DNA from: Nitrososphaeraceae archaeon
GTDB lineage: Archaea; Thermoproteota; Nitrososphaeria; Nitrososphaerales; Nitrososphaeraceae
Length of the DNA stretch: 35,695 bases
Assembly: GCA_025935105.1 (NCBI GenBank)
Contig: JAICVW010000001.1
Location: 1-35,695, forward strand
Direction: 5' to 3'
The notes beneath the pieces are model-generated. The model was not told where the DNA came from and did no database searches. It worked only from the letters and a program-made list of their open reading frames with translations. The translations under genes were made by a program, and so were the position numbers. This document shows, in pieces, positions 8,714 to 15,526 of this stretch; position 1 is the first letter of the stretch; the number at the start of each line of letters is the position of its first letter.

Positions 8714-9562
8714 ATGGCGAATATTTACTCAGTTCCGCAGAATTTTAGTACAACTCTTAATGTTGGTGGAGGAATAAACAACTCTCAGACAACAAGTATT
8801 GTTCTAACTTCTGTTACTGGGTTGCCTACTGATGGGGGTATTTTAGCATTTGACTGGGCTTCTCCTATTGATACTACTGTTATTGAATACATTGAGTATA
8901 CAGGAATTTCTGGTAATACCCTCACAGGAGTTATACGAGGAGCTGAAAGTGTTTCTGCAAAAACTCACAATAATGGAGCAAAAGTTGTTGGTGTTATCTC
9001 ACAGGCTCACATAAAACGTCTTAAAGAGAAATTAGATGGTACTGATACAACAGGAGTAACAGTTGGAGCAGTTACTAACAATACTTCTGAGACTTTTCTA
9101 CAAATTTCTACTCCAGCCAATCCTGCTTCTGGATATGACAAGCTTTATGCTAAAAGTGATGATAAACTTTACAAATTAAATAGCGCAGGAACAGAAACAG
9201 CAATCTTAACTACAAGTGACACTCAGACAGTTACTAATAAAAGAAGGACTAGAAGACTAGTTACAACAACTCAATCAGCAACTCCAACAATCAACACAGA
9301 CAATGGCGATATTTTTAAAATCACAGGACTTGCTCAAGCTATTACGTCTTTTACTACAAATCTAAGTGGTACTCCAGTAGACGGAGATTTAATGGAAATA
9401 AGAGTTACCGATAACGGGACCGCAAGGGCTCTGACTTTTGGAGCAAGTTTTGAAGCAACTACAGTCGCACTTCCTACGACCACAGTTATTAGTACTGAAA
9501 TCAAAATTCTTTTCGAATGGAATGCTACAGCCTCAAAATGGGATTGTGTAGCAGTAGCATAA
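8714..9562 (+). CDS. Tail fibre-like protein
   Basis: 282 residues. The N-terminal ~100 residues are beta-rich, with TTVIEYIEYTGISGNTLTGV and the VSAKTHNNGAKVV pattern seen in phage fibre and baseplate-attached modules. A short helical connector (QAHIKRLKEKLDG) follows. The C-terminal half (about 165-282) has the common fibre-tip arrangement SDTQTVTNKR, then GDLMEIRVTDNGTARALTF, ending FEWNATASKWDCVAVA. The protein probably attaches to the nozzle or to neighbouring fibres and contributes to host recognition. The start follows the late motif and lacks a Shine-Dalgarno. The family is recognised by pattern, not by a search. Confidence 0.65.
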   Translation: MANIYSVPQNFSTTLNVGGGINNSQTTSIVLTSVTGLPTDGGILAFDWASPIDTTVIEYIEYTGISGNTLTGVIRGAESVSAKTHNNGAKVVGVISQAHIKRLKEKLDGTDTTGVTVGAVTNNTSETFLQISTPANPASGYDKLYAKSDDKLYKLNSAGTETAILTTSDTQTVTNKRRTRRLVTTTQSATPTINTDNGDIFKITGLAQAITSFTTNLSGTPVDGDLMEIRVTDNGTARALTFGASFEATTVALPTTTVISTEIKILFEWNATASKWDCVAVA

Positions 9563-9565
9563 ATT

Positions 9566-10234
9566 ATGGCAGCAACAGGATCATCTTTAGGTGGAACAGG
9601 AACACAGAGTACAGCTAGTTTCACATCATTTTCTTTTACCGCTAGTGCAAATGCGTTGATTTTGCTTGCCATTTACTCTCAAAGAGCAGGTGGAGGTAAT
9701 AATGCACCAACTGTTTCTGGGGATAATTTGACATGGGTACAACATGACACGCAATTATTAGGAAATTATAGAGCTACTTTATTTCGGGCTATGGGCAGCC
9801 CTACAACTGGAGGAGTAACTATATCCTTTGGCGGACAAACTCAAGACAACATTACTTATGAAATTTGTCAATTTACAGGAGTTGATACCACAGGAACAAA
9901 TGGTTCAGGAGCAATAGTACAAGAGAACAAAAATTCTCAAAATACTACTGCTACTAGTCTTACTGTAACAAATGCTGCTTTTGCAAGTCCTAATAATGTC
10001 ACTTATGGAAGCATGATGATAGCTCAACAGGCAGCAATGACTATAGATAGTAATTTCACTCAATTTGATCAATCAAGTGAATCTAATATAGCATCTCTTA
10101 TGGGATGGTCAAATGCCAATAGAACCAGTTTTCAATGTACATGGGGTAGTTTTAACGGCGTTTCTATTGGATTTTCAGCAGAAATAAAAGCTCAGGTTAT
10201 TGCATCGGGAGGATTTTTCTTAGCAGCACAATAA
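9566..10234 (+). CDS. Lectin-like fibre accessory protein
   Basis: 222 residues, starting MAATGSSLGGTGTQ. The whole chain looks like alternating beta strands rich in Thr, Ser, Gly and Asn (FTSFSFTASANALILLAIYS, VTISFGGQTQDNITYEICQF), like a jelly-roll or carbohydrate-binding domain of a tail protein. It begins 4 bases after the fibre gene stop, with no Shine-Dalgarno, so it is probably co-expressed with the fibre by reinitiation. Receptor binding is an inference from composition and position. No catalytic residues are evident. Confidence 0.5.
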   Translation: MAATGSSLGGTGTQSTASFTSFSFTASANALILLAIYSQRAGGGNNAPTVSGDNLTWVQHDTQLLGNYRATLFRAMGSPTTGGVTISFGGQTQDNITYEICQFTGVDTTGTNGSGAIVQENKNSQNTTATSLTVTNAAFASPNNVTYGSMMIAQQAAMTIDSNFTQFDQSSESNIASLMGWSNANRTSFQCTWGSFNGVSIGFSAEIKAQVIASGGFFLAAQ

Positions 10235-10236
10235 AT

Positions 10237-10827
10237 ATGACAGATAACGCATTACTTGAAGGATTAGGAAAATTTACACCAGAAGGACAACTTACTCCTG
10301 GATATGGAGATCATTACCTTTTCTTTGTCGGTCGTGATGATGTACATGGAATCCTCTTAAAACTACTTCAAGCTGAAGCCTTAGAGTTAGATTTTAATAT
10401 GTATGGATTTGCAGACGATGAGTTGAATCAGGCTATTCTTGCTCTTCTTAAAAATCCTAGTGTTGTAGTAAAAGGTACTCTTGATAAGTCTCAATCAGGA
10501 GGAACACACGAAAAAGAGCTGTTATCTATGGATGAAATAAATGATCCCAACTTCTTAAATTCTATTGCTATTGGGCAGTCTGCAACACACCAAATAAGCC
10601 ATACAAAAGGAGCTGTCTTAGTAGGACAGGGTTTATGGTTTGAAGGTTCAACAAATTGGAGCGTTGGCGGAGAAGGTATAGGTATCTCTTTGAAGCTTGG
10701 AGCACAACCAACAGGATGGAAAGCGCAAAATAATACACTTTTAGTTTCAGCAAATAGAGTGGGGCTAGCGAGATTTAAAACCCAACTTGCAGCAGAGCAT
10801 TTAATTGCACAGAAACAGAAAGGGTAA
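10237..10827 (+). CDS. Phospholipase D-fold protein with degenerate HKD motif
   Basis: 196 residues. The first half (DDVHGILLKLLQAEALELDF and the following helices) resembles the first part of a PLD domain. The second half carries HTKGAVLVGQ (122-131) and then GSTNWS (137-142), the arrangement of the HxKxxxxD...GSxN motif. H122 and K124 are present, but the Asp position holds Val129, and there is one extra residue before GSTN. It is therefore a single PLD-fold domain that may be inactive or act by a modified mechanism. It starts 3 bases after the previous stop (TAAATATG) in the tail/fibre operon, so a virion-associated or lysis-time role is possible. Confidence 0.6.
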   Translation: MTDNALLEGLGKFTPEGQLTPGYGDHYLFFVGRDDVHGILLKLLQAEALELDFNMYGFADDELNQAILALLKNPSVVVKGTLDKSQSGGTHEKELLSMDEINDPNFLNSIAIGQSATHQISHTKGAVLVGQGLWFEGSTNWSVGGEGIGISLKLGAQPTGWKAQNNTLLVSANRVGLARFKTQLAAEHLIAQKQKG

Positions 10828-10829
10828 AT

Positions 10830-11159
10830 ATGCACGGAATTAGTATTGATTATCAATCACTTTTTAATATTTTTAGTTTTGTAGCACTGATTACGTCAGC
10901 TACAATTGTTGTTTTCTCTCAAATCAGAACAAATGATTTGAAAGTTTTGCGAGCATCAAATAAAGACCTTCGAGATTCAATAGATGATAAATCTACTCAA
11001 ATAAATGAATTAGAAGTAAAAATGAATATTCTAGAGAAAAAGGTAGCAGTGCTTGAGGCTAAAAATAACGATTTATCAATTTTAGTTAAAGAAGCATTAG
11101 TTATGTATTTCACAAGAAATCCAAAAATGGCAGAAAAAGTACAAGCAGAAAATAATTAA
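10830..11159 (+). CDS. Membrane-anchored coiled-coil protein in lysis block
   Basis: 109 residues: one transmembrane segment at about 11-31 (LFNIFSFVALITSATIVVF), then a charged coiled coil from about 40 to 90 with heptad-like spacing of Leu, Ile and Val (LEVKMNILEKKVAVLEAKNN). It lies between the PLD-like gene and the endolysin and starts 3 bases after the previous stop. It could be a lysis accessory (inner-membrane spanin-like or holin-modulating) protein. No outer-membrane partner is seen, so a spanin role is not supported. Function unknown. Confidence 0.55.
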   Translation: MHGISIDYQSLFNIFSFVALITSATIVVFSQIRTNDLKVLRASNKDLRDSIDDKSTQINELEVKMNILEKKVAVLEAKNNDLSILVKEALVMYFTRNPKMAEKVQAENN

Positions 11160-11160
11160 T

Positions 11161-11937
11161 ATGTTAAATATATCGACTGACGATTTTATAACTCTCTTAA
11201 ATGGTGTTGCAGCAAGGATTGTTGCGGACGGTATATCAACTCCGCAATGTTTTGATGTAGCTCAATTATGGGCAAGAGTAATAGGCTCTAGTCCATTCAC
11301 AGGAGCAACAGCAGATTTAATATATAACCAACCTGGAGACTTATATGAACAAGTGCCTAATTCTCCTACAAATTCTCCTGTTAAAGGTGATTTAGTTATT
11401 TGGAATTGGCCTCATGTTGCTTTAGCAACGGGTAACAATACAGATTCAAACCAGTTTGAAGTTATTGAACAAAATGACCCTACAGGAAGCGAATGCCATA
11501 TTAAGACATATAACTATAGTGGAGTTATTGGTTGGCTTCATCCCAAACAACTCCCTCAAAACATGCAAGCATTACTCGATCAATGTAGAGTTGATAGAGA
11601 TAATCATTGGAATGACTTACAAGCTGCAAAGGCAACAATTGATAACTTAAATGCAATTATTAAGGATAAGGATCAAGCGATTAGCTCGTCAAATCAACAA
11701 GTTAGCAGTCTTCAGTCCCAAGTGACAAGTTTGACGCAAGCAAAGGATGCAGCCGAGACAGTGGCAAAACAAGTGCCTACACTACAAGAACAACTCACTC
11801 AAGCACAAAATGATAGGACTACGTGTCTTACTGCACAAGAAACGCAGAATAAAACTATTGCACAGCTTAAAGTTCAACTTGCTCAAAAGATGCCAATAGG
11901 ATTTTGGAATAGATTGAAGTTTTTATTGAGTTTGTAA
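11161..11937 (+). CDS. CHAP-domain endolysin with C-terminal coiled coil
   Basis: 258 residues. Residues 1-128 look like a CHAP/NlpC-P60 cysteine peptidase: candidate catalytic Cys30 in TPQCFDVAQLW, the conserved VKGDLVIWNW strand, His85 in PHVALATG and a polar third residue near 103-105 (EQN). The rest is a long coiled coil (about 135-245) with a short amphipathic tail (GFWNRLKFLLSL) that may touch membrane. CHAP domains cleave peptide cross-links or the amide bond of peptidoglycan. The holin gene lies 13 bases downstream, giving a classic lysis pair. There is no signal peptide, so export would depend on the holin. Confidence 0.75.
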   Translation: MLNISTDDFITLLNGVAARIVADGISTPQCFDVAQLWARVIGSSPFTGATADLIYNQPGDLYEQVPNSPTNSPVKGDLVIWNWPHVALATGNNTDSNQFEVIEQNDPTGSECHIKTYNYSGVIGWLHPKQLPQNMQALLDQCRVDRDNHWNDLQAAKATIDNLNAIIKDKDQAISSSNQQVSSLQSQVTSLTQAKDAAETVAKQVPTLQEQLTQAQNDRTTCLTAQETQNKTIAQLKVQLAQKMPIGFWNRLKFLLSL

Positions 11938-11950
11938 AGGAGGTGAAATT

Positions 11951-12172
11951 ATGGCACTTACATTAACAGCACAAGGATTGGGTTCAACAGACTGGAAGAA
12001 AGTAGGGAAGGGGTTTGTTATAGCAGAAGGAGCAGCAATTTTAACAACAGCAACCCTTTGGCTACAAGCAGGTAAATTTGATCTTCATGAACTTTTTGTT
12101 TTGGAGTCAGCAGCAATAGTTAGTACTTTTATTAACATCATTGCTAAATCATTAGACGGCATAAAAGCATAA
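11951..12172 (+). CDS. Putative holin
   Basis: 73 residues with two hydrophobic segments (about 21-38, FVIAEGAAILTTATLWL, and 48-66, ELFVLESAAIVSTFINIIA) and charged ends. This matches small phage holins that make the membrane hole releasing the endolysin. It directly follows the CHAP endolysin. A very strong ribosome binding site (AAAGGAGGTGA, 6 nt before the ATG) contrasts with the SD-less genes before it, so it should be translated efficiently and independently. The assignment rests on size, topology and place. Confidence 0.65.
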   Translation: MALTLTAQGLGSTDWKKVGKGFVIAEGAAILTTATLWLQAGKFDLHELFVLESAAIVSTFINIIAKSLDGIKA

Positions 12173-12223
12173 GGGAGGCAAAACATGGAGCAAAACTAGG
12201 ACTTCCTTGGCATAGAAGTTAAT

Positions 12224-12610
12224 ATGCTAGAGCGAATCTTTAAAATAGGCTCATTTAGACGTCTTCAGCGACATGAGGCTCGCTTTGTCAAACAAGTACA
12301 TCTTGAGGAAACAAGAGAAAAAATCCAAAACATGCTTGATGCAGAGAATGAAGAGCATAAACAAGCAACAACAAGAGAAGAGAGAATGTGCGAGGTTGCT
12401 GACATGGCATTTCTTCTTACTAGAATGGCTGAATTAGACGGGTATTCTTTGAAAGATGCAATTAATAGTAAGATACGCAGAAACAATGATAAATACAATC
12501 CTAGAGCACTTAGAAGGCTTCAAAGAGATTGGGGAATGACACCTGATGAGAGTATGGCTTTTGCCAAACAACGATGGGATAGAGATAGAGATAAAAGTTA
12601 TTTTACTTAG
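12224..12610 (+). CDS. MazG-like nucleotide pyrophosphohydrolase
   Basis: 128 residues, all-helical. The central part has the MazG pattern: acidic residues E52/E53, E57 and D60 in TREERMCEVADMAFLL, the GYSLKDAINSKIRRNNDKY block (74-91) with Lys and Asn at usual positions, and a hydrophobic helix between them. MazG-like enzymes hydrolyse (d)NTPs or alarmone-type nucleotides to monophosphates using Mg2+ held by the Glu/Asp set; phages use them to shape nucleotide pools. The ATG lies in the 3' arm of a small hairpin (GCATA...TATGC) with no Shine-Dalgarno. The gene ends 8 bases into the convergent minus-strand gene. The family call is good; the substrate is unknown. Confidence 0.65.
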   Translation: MLERIFKIGSFRRLQRHEARFVKQVHLEETREKIQNMLDAENEEHKQATTREERMCEVADMAFLLTRMAELDGYSLKDAINSKIRRNNDKYNPRALRRLQRDWGMTPDESMAFAKQRWDRDRDKSYFT

Positions 12611-12809
12611 TGTGATATTCCTTAATGTGTGAACTAATAGCGTCTTTAATCGCTTTGTGCATTTCTTCACGAAATGAACTAATAAATTTTATAACTTCTT
12701 CATGAGTTCTTAGAATTAACAATTGTCCCTTAGTACTATGTTGATATAAAAGGAACGCAAGTGCAGAAATAAAAAGGAACAATATTGTTTGAATTATCTC
12801 AAAGTACAT
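12603..12809 (-). CDS. Small membrane protein of the lysogeny operon (distal)
   Basis: 68 residues: a transmembrane segment at about 5-22 (IIQTILFLFISALAFLLY), then a polar helical part ending HKAIKDAISSHIKEYHTK. No family is recognised. It is the last gene of the minus-strand unit starting before the integrase and would be co-expressed with it, possibly in the lysogen. Membrane exclusion proteins are a common occupant of this place, but nothing in the sequence proves that. Its stop overlaps the convergent MazG-like gene by 8 bases, with no terminator between them. An AAAGGAT-type ribosome binding site precedes the ATG. Confidence 0.55.
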   Translation of the reverse strand: MYFEIIQTILFLFISALAFLLYQHSTKGQLLILRTHEEVIKFISSFREEMHKAIKDAISSHIKEYHTK

Positions 12810-12818
12810 ATATCAATT

Positions 12819-13043
12819 CTAATCCTTTCCCTTTAACTTTTTCAACTCCTCTTCTGCTTTTAATTTTGCTTTCCAGAGTCTATAGTTCTTATCATCTAAT
12901 TGTTTCAGGAAGGGAAAAAGTCTTTTTTCAATACCATCTACTCGTTTCGATGTTTTTCGAGTAATAAGGATAAGGGCGAGCGCTAGCCCCAGTATGGATA
13001 AACTAATGATAAAGTAAAACATATTGATTATAATATCTGACAC
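12819..13043 (-). CDS. Small membrane protein of the lysogeny operon (proximal)
   Basis: 74 residues from a GTG at 13043 (an in-frame ATG lies 21 bases further in). A transmembrane segment at about 8-28 (MFYFIISLSILGLALALILI) is followed by a very basic helical tail with KLKAEEELKKLKGKD. AAAAGGAG lies about 12 nt before the GTG. The gene has the same membrane-anchor plus charged-helix layout as its downstream neighbour. Function unknown; co-transcription with the integrase suggests a prophage-stage role. Confidence 0.55.
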   Translation of the reverse strand: MSDIIINMFYFIISLSILGLALALILITRKTSKRVDGIEKRLFPFLKQLDDKNYRLWKAKLKAEEELKKLKGKD

Positions 13044-13069
13044 AGCTCTATTCTACTCCTTTTGGGAGC

Positions 13070-14086
13070 TCACTTAATGAAAACGGTGAAACTAAAAGAA
13101 TTATTCCCTTCGGTTTGATTAAAAGTGAATCTAAAATCCTCATCCAATTTGAAGGAGGCAATTGCTTCTTTCAGTTTATTAATAAGTCTTTGTGGGGTAA
13201 TTGACCTACTAAACAATGGGTGATTCTCAGCTCCCTTTTCTAAATCGTCATCATCAAATTTCATATATCCAAGAGTTGTATTTATGTCCCTATGGCCTAC
13301 CAGCCTAGAGATAGTAAATGGATCGGTATTTCTTCTATAGTGCTCCATAATATAAGAATTTCTGAAGCAGTGAGGATAAATGTGTTTTTGTATTCCCGCT
13401 AAATCTGCTCGCTTCTTTATATCTTCTTCGGCTGATGTCGTAGAAAGCCTATTGCCTGTTGTTGATCGAAAAATATATTCAGTAGGTTTCAGCATTTCTA
13501 CAAACGTATGTAACTTAAAGACTAAGATCGGAGGGATAGGCACTTTTCTATCCTCATTTGTTTTAGTGTCGGTGTAGATGACTTTTCCTTTTCCTTGAAG
13601 CCCAAGCATGAGTTGCCCTTTTTTGACATTAAGGGCTTCCTCTATTCTGCACCCAGTACTTGAAACTAACCACCAAAGCATCCTATATGTTTCGTCTAAA
13701 GAGTGATTGTATGTATGCTTATTACCTCTATATTGGTATGGTACCTCTACTTGGAGAATTGCATCTATCTCATCAATACTAAGTATGGTTGGGACTTTTG
13801 TTTGCTTTGGGAAATAAGAGATTTTCTTCAAAAGATTTAAGTCATTGTCATTTTCTCGCTCAAAGATGTCAATGAGATTAACAACTCGAATATGAGAGTT
13901 TAAAGAAGCATTTCTTAGTCCTTTCTCTCTTAAGTAAAGGATATAACTTTCTACTGTTTCTGCGGTTAACGTTCTATCTCCTAACCACTTAATGAGTAGA
14001 TCGTATCGTTGCCTTGTGTGCTTTATCGAGTTTTTAGCTAAATTCCTTTTTACCACACACCACACCAGAAATTTTTCTCTATCCAT
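13070..14086 (-). CDS. int: Tyrosine recombinase / phage integrase
   Basis: 338 residues. An N-terminal SAM-like DNA-binding domain (about 1-90) is followed by the catalytic domain with the expected residues: Arg147 in SSTGCRIEEAL, a beta-hairpin lysine region (165-181), His239-x-x-Arg242 in PHCFRNSY, His265 in LVGHRDINTTLGY and the nucleophile Tyr274. All are present, so the enzyme should be active. A C-terminal extension of about 60 residues follows the catalytic block. A good ribosome binding site (AGGAGGT) precedes the ATG, and a 36-codon ORF overlaps the start. The attachment site is not identified; a 119-bp repeat at the window ends is 13 kb away, which would be unusual for attP. Confidence 0.85.
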   Translation of the reverse strand: MDREKFLVWCVVKRNLAKNSIKHTRQRYDLLIKWLGDRTLTAETVESYILYLREKGLRNASLNSHIRVVNLIDIFERENDNDLNLLKKISYFPKQTKVPTILSIDEIDAILQVEVPYQYRGNKHTYNHSLDETYRMLWWLVSSTGCRIEEALNVKKGQLMLGLQGKGKVIYTDTKTNEDRKVPIPPILVFKLHTFVEMLKPTEYIFRSTTGNRLSTTSAEEDIKKRADLAGIQKHIYPHCFRNSYIMEHYRRNTDPFTISRLVGHRDINTTLGYMKFDDDDLEKGAENHPLFSRSITPQRLINKLKEAIASFKLDEDFRFTFNQTEGNNSFSFTVFIK

Positions 14087-14189
14087 AAGTACCTCCTAAA
14101 TTTTGGAAGGTTTTGTAAGAGTTATTCCCAGTATAAACCTCGTAACTCATTCCTTGTAAATACCCCTTAATCATATCGTAGTACTTCAC
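14079..14189 (-). CDS. Small ORF translationally coupled to integrase
   Basis: A 36-residue reading frame starts at GTG 14189, with GGAGG seven bases upstream (14201-14197 on the minus strand), and ends in a TAG (14081-14079) that overlaps the first codons of the integrase. The peptide starts MKYYDMIKGYLQGMSYEVYT and is rich in Tyr and Gly. The strong ribosome binding site and the stop/start overlap suggest real translation and coupling to integrase. It is small for an excisionase and no DNA-binding motif is visible, so it could equally be a leader peptide. Confidence 0.45.
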   Translation of the reverse strand: MKYYDMIKGYLQGMSYEVYTGNNSYKTFQNLGGTYG

Positions 14190-14245
14190 TATTTAGCCTC
14201 CATGAGCCTAGTTTTCTCTTAAAAAACTAATGCAATTTTACTATC

Positions 14246-14274
14246 TTGACAACAGGGTTCAGAACTGTTATTGT
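14246..14274 (+). promoter_or_regulatory. Sigma70-type promoter with operator-like palindrome
   Basis: TTGACA at 14246-14251, a 17-nt spacer and TATTGT at 14269-14274 preceded by TGT (extended -10). The predicted start is near 14281. The spacer contains the perfect palindrome GTTCAGAAC (14257-14265), a possible operator. This is the best consensus promoter in the window. Confidence 0.7.
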
Positions 14275-14280
14275 TAATGT

Positions 14281-14459
14281 GATCTTTAAGAATTTCATAT
14301 AAAATTTGATTGTAGGAGAAATCCTATAAGAGGAATATTTTGTAGAAATTCACTTCAAACTTACGTAAGATTGGGATATCCCCGCATTCTTACGACATAG
14401 AAACTGAAGCTGAAATCTACTTAAACCTCTTATAGAAGACCCTACAAGGGTCTTTTTTT
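14281..14459 (+). ncRNA. Structured ~180-nt RNA of unknown class
   Basis: The unit has its own promoter and terminator. Predicted stems, all Watson-Crick: TAGGA-GAAA-TCCTA hairpin (14313-14326, GNRA loop); then a long nested rod made of TAAGAGG/CCTCTTA (14327-14333 with 14426-14432), GTAGA/TCTAC (14342-14346 with 14416-14420), CTTCA/TGAAG (14353-14357 with 14405-14409), CGTAAGA/TCTTACG (14364-14370 with 14388-14394) and GGG-ATAT-CCC at the tip (14373-14382); then the terminator hairpin. Size and rod shape recall 6S RNA; position at the head of the early operon recalls cis-acting antiterminator RNAs such as HK022 put. Neither identity can be established from sequence alone. No open frame of note crosses it. 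Confidence 0.65.
14437..14459 (+). terminator. Intrinsic terminator after structured RNA
   Basis: AGACCCT (14437-14443), loop ACA, AGGGTCT (14447-14453), with a T-run continuing to 14459. This is the only clear Rho-independent terminator recognised in the window. It separates the structured RNA from the early genes. Confidence 0.85.
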
Positions 14460-14517
14460 ATTGAAATGCTTAAAGAACACCTATAGTATATCAAACTTGA
14501 TAAGAAAAATCAAATGT

Positions 14518-14670
14518 ATGAGTATTCTAAAAACAAAAAGAAACAACGAAATAATTCGCTTAAGAGACAGAGAAAAGAAAACATATAGAACCATTGCTCT
14601 AATCATGAGCATTAGTGAAGCAGCAGTTAGAAAGATTTACTTAAGAGAAAAGAAAAGAAAAACAATATGA
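14518..14670 (+). CDS. Short helix-turn-helix protein
   Basis: 50 residues, very basic. Residues about 20-45 (KKTYRTIALIMSISEAAVRKIY) form a plausible helix-turn-helix of the resolvase/sigma-4 kind: 'repeatedly try, small-residue turn, recognition helix'. It is the first gene of the early operon and the only small free-standing HTH protein near the integrase, so it may set early or lysogenic gene expression. The ATG at 14518 has no clear Shine-Dalgarno; an upstream in-frame TTG at 14461 is less likely because it lies right behind the terminator. It overlaps the next gene by ATGA. Confidence 0.5.
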   Translation: MSILKTKRNNEIIRLRDREKKTYRTIALIMSISEAAVRKIYLREKKRKTI

Positions 14671-15167
14671 AAAACATAATCGGCTCAAACCAATATAGAG
14701 CAAAGAGGAAGCTAAGTCATAAAGTAAGAGTGCACTTATCAGTTTATGTCCTACTGATAATTGCAACTTTCTCAGCTATTGTTTGCGGAAAAATTCGCTC
14801 CCATGAATTAGATTTAATGCTTCATACCCAAACAATTTATGCAATGACTCCTGAAAGACCTTATGTTGAACCACAGCTTAATCCAAATGAAAGTGGAAGA
14901 GATCAAGTAATTGGTCTTATAAAGAAAGTTTGGGGTAAAGATGCACAACTCGGACTTGCAATTGCTAGATGTGAAAGTGGATACAGTCCAACAAAACCTC
15001 ATGTATCAAATACTGATGGGTCCGTAGATCAAGGAGTATTTTCAATTAATTCTGTTCATCAAATGCCAGACATGGAAAATATGGTAGCAAATATTTCTTA
15101 CGCTTATTCAATGTACTTAACGCAAGGAACAACTCCCTGGAATCCAAGTAAAGGATGTTGGGAGTAA
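14667..15167 (+). CDS. Membrane-anchored lytic transglycosylase-like protein
   Basis: 166 residues. A basic N-terminus and one transmembrane or signal-anchor segment (about 24-41) export the rest. Residues 80-166 look like a lysozyme-fold SLT domain: catalytic Glu103 in AIARCESGY, then DGSVDQGVFSINSVH (117-131), Ala/Tyr helices and the ending PWNPSKGCW. Cys102 and Cys165 might form a disulfide. Such enzymes cut the glycan strands of peptidoglycan. Its place in the early operon, far from the lysis genes, is odd. The start overlaps the previous stop (ATGA). Confidence 0.7.
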   Translation: MKNIIGSNQYRAKRKLSHKVRVHLSVYVLLIIATFSAIVCGKIRSHELDLMLHTQTIYAMTPERPYVEPQLNPNESGRDQVIGLIKKVWGKDAQLGLAIARCESGYSPTKPHVSNTDGSVDQGVFSINSVHQMPDMENMVANISYAYSMYLTQGTTPWNPSKGCWE

Positions 15168-15171
15168 TAAT

Positions 15172-15357
15172 ATGGATCAACAACTATCAGAAAACGAAAA
15201 AGATTTAGCAACGAAAGGTGCAGTTACTGCATTAGTAACTGTTTGCAAAATGAATAATATTGATTTTATGTCACAACCAGAGCCGATACGAAAGTCTATG
15301 CTTGATTGCTTTATTGAAGGGGTAAGGTTTGTTAGAGATATGATCCCAGCAAAATAA
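15172..15357 (+). CDS. Hypothetical early protein (61 aa)
   Basis: 61 residues, helical, starting MDQQLSENEKDLATKGAV, with two cysteines and alternating acidic and hydrophobic residues (FIEGVRFVRDMIPAK at the C-terminus). No domain is recognised. The ATG lies 5 bases after the previous stop, with no Shine-Dalgarno, so reinitiation is likely. Short overlapping neighbours on both sides mark it as part of the early operon. Confidence 0.5.
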   Translation: MDQQLSENEKDLATKGAVTALVTVCKMNNIDFMSQPEPIRKSMLDCFIEGVRFVRDMIPAK

Positions 15358-15358
15358 T

Positions 15359-15526
15359 ATGGATAACTTTGATTACGACCAAGAATTAGAAAAAAGCTAC
15401 CATCCAGAGAATTTTTCAATGGCTGATGATGAAGAAGAAAAAATTATTCTAGAGGAAGAAGAACCAGAGCACTTTAGACATTTCTCAAATATAAAAGGAA
15501 TATTTTTAGAAGGAATAAAGCTATGA
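15359..15526 (+). CDS. Hypothetical acidic early protein (55 aa)
   Basis: 55 residues, starting MDNFDYDQELEKSY, with a strongly acidic run in the middle (DDEEEKIILEEEEPEH). The start follows the previous stop by one base (TAATATG) and its TGA overlaps the next ATG (ATGA), as is usual in this operon. The acid-rich make-up would fit a DNA mimic or a protein-interaction peptide, but that is a guess; no family is recognised. Confidence 0.5.
   Translation: MDNFDYDQELEKSYHPENFSMADDEEEKIILEEEEPEHFRHFSNIKGIFLEGIKL

Larger units (their letters stand above)
14190..14517. other. Divergent control region between integrase and early operon
   Basis: This 328-bp stretch contains no plausible protein gene. 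From left to right it holds the Shine-Dalgarno of the small ORF, an inverted repeat TAGTTTT/AAAACTA (about 14212-14232), a plus-strand sigma70-type promoter (14246-14274), a strongly folded RNA (14281-14459) ending in an intrinsic terminator, and an AT-rich leader to the HTH gene. A weak promoter possibility (TTGAAA 14461, TATAGT 14482, spacer only 15) lies after the terminator. Otherwise early transcription must read through it. Confidence 0.6.

Noticed and set aside
10830-11159. Inner-membrane spanin
   Set aside because: Topology fits, but no lipoprotein partner with a lipobox is encoded near it and the host may lack an outer membrane.
14313-14459. tRNA or tmRNA gene
   Set aside because: No cloverleaf, no T-loop consensus, no CCA-like end; the stems form one long rod.
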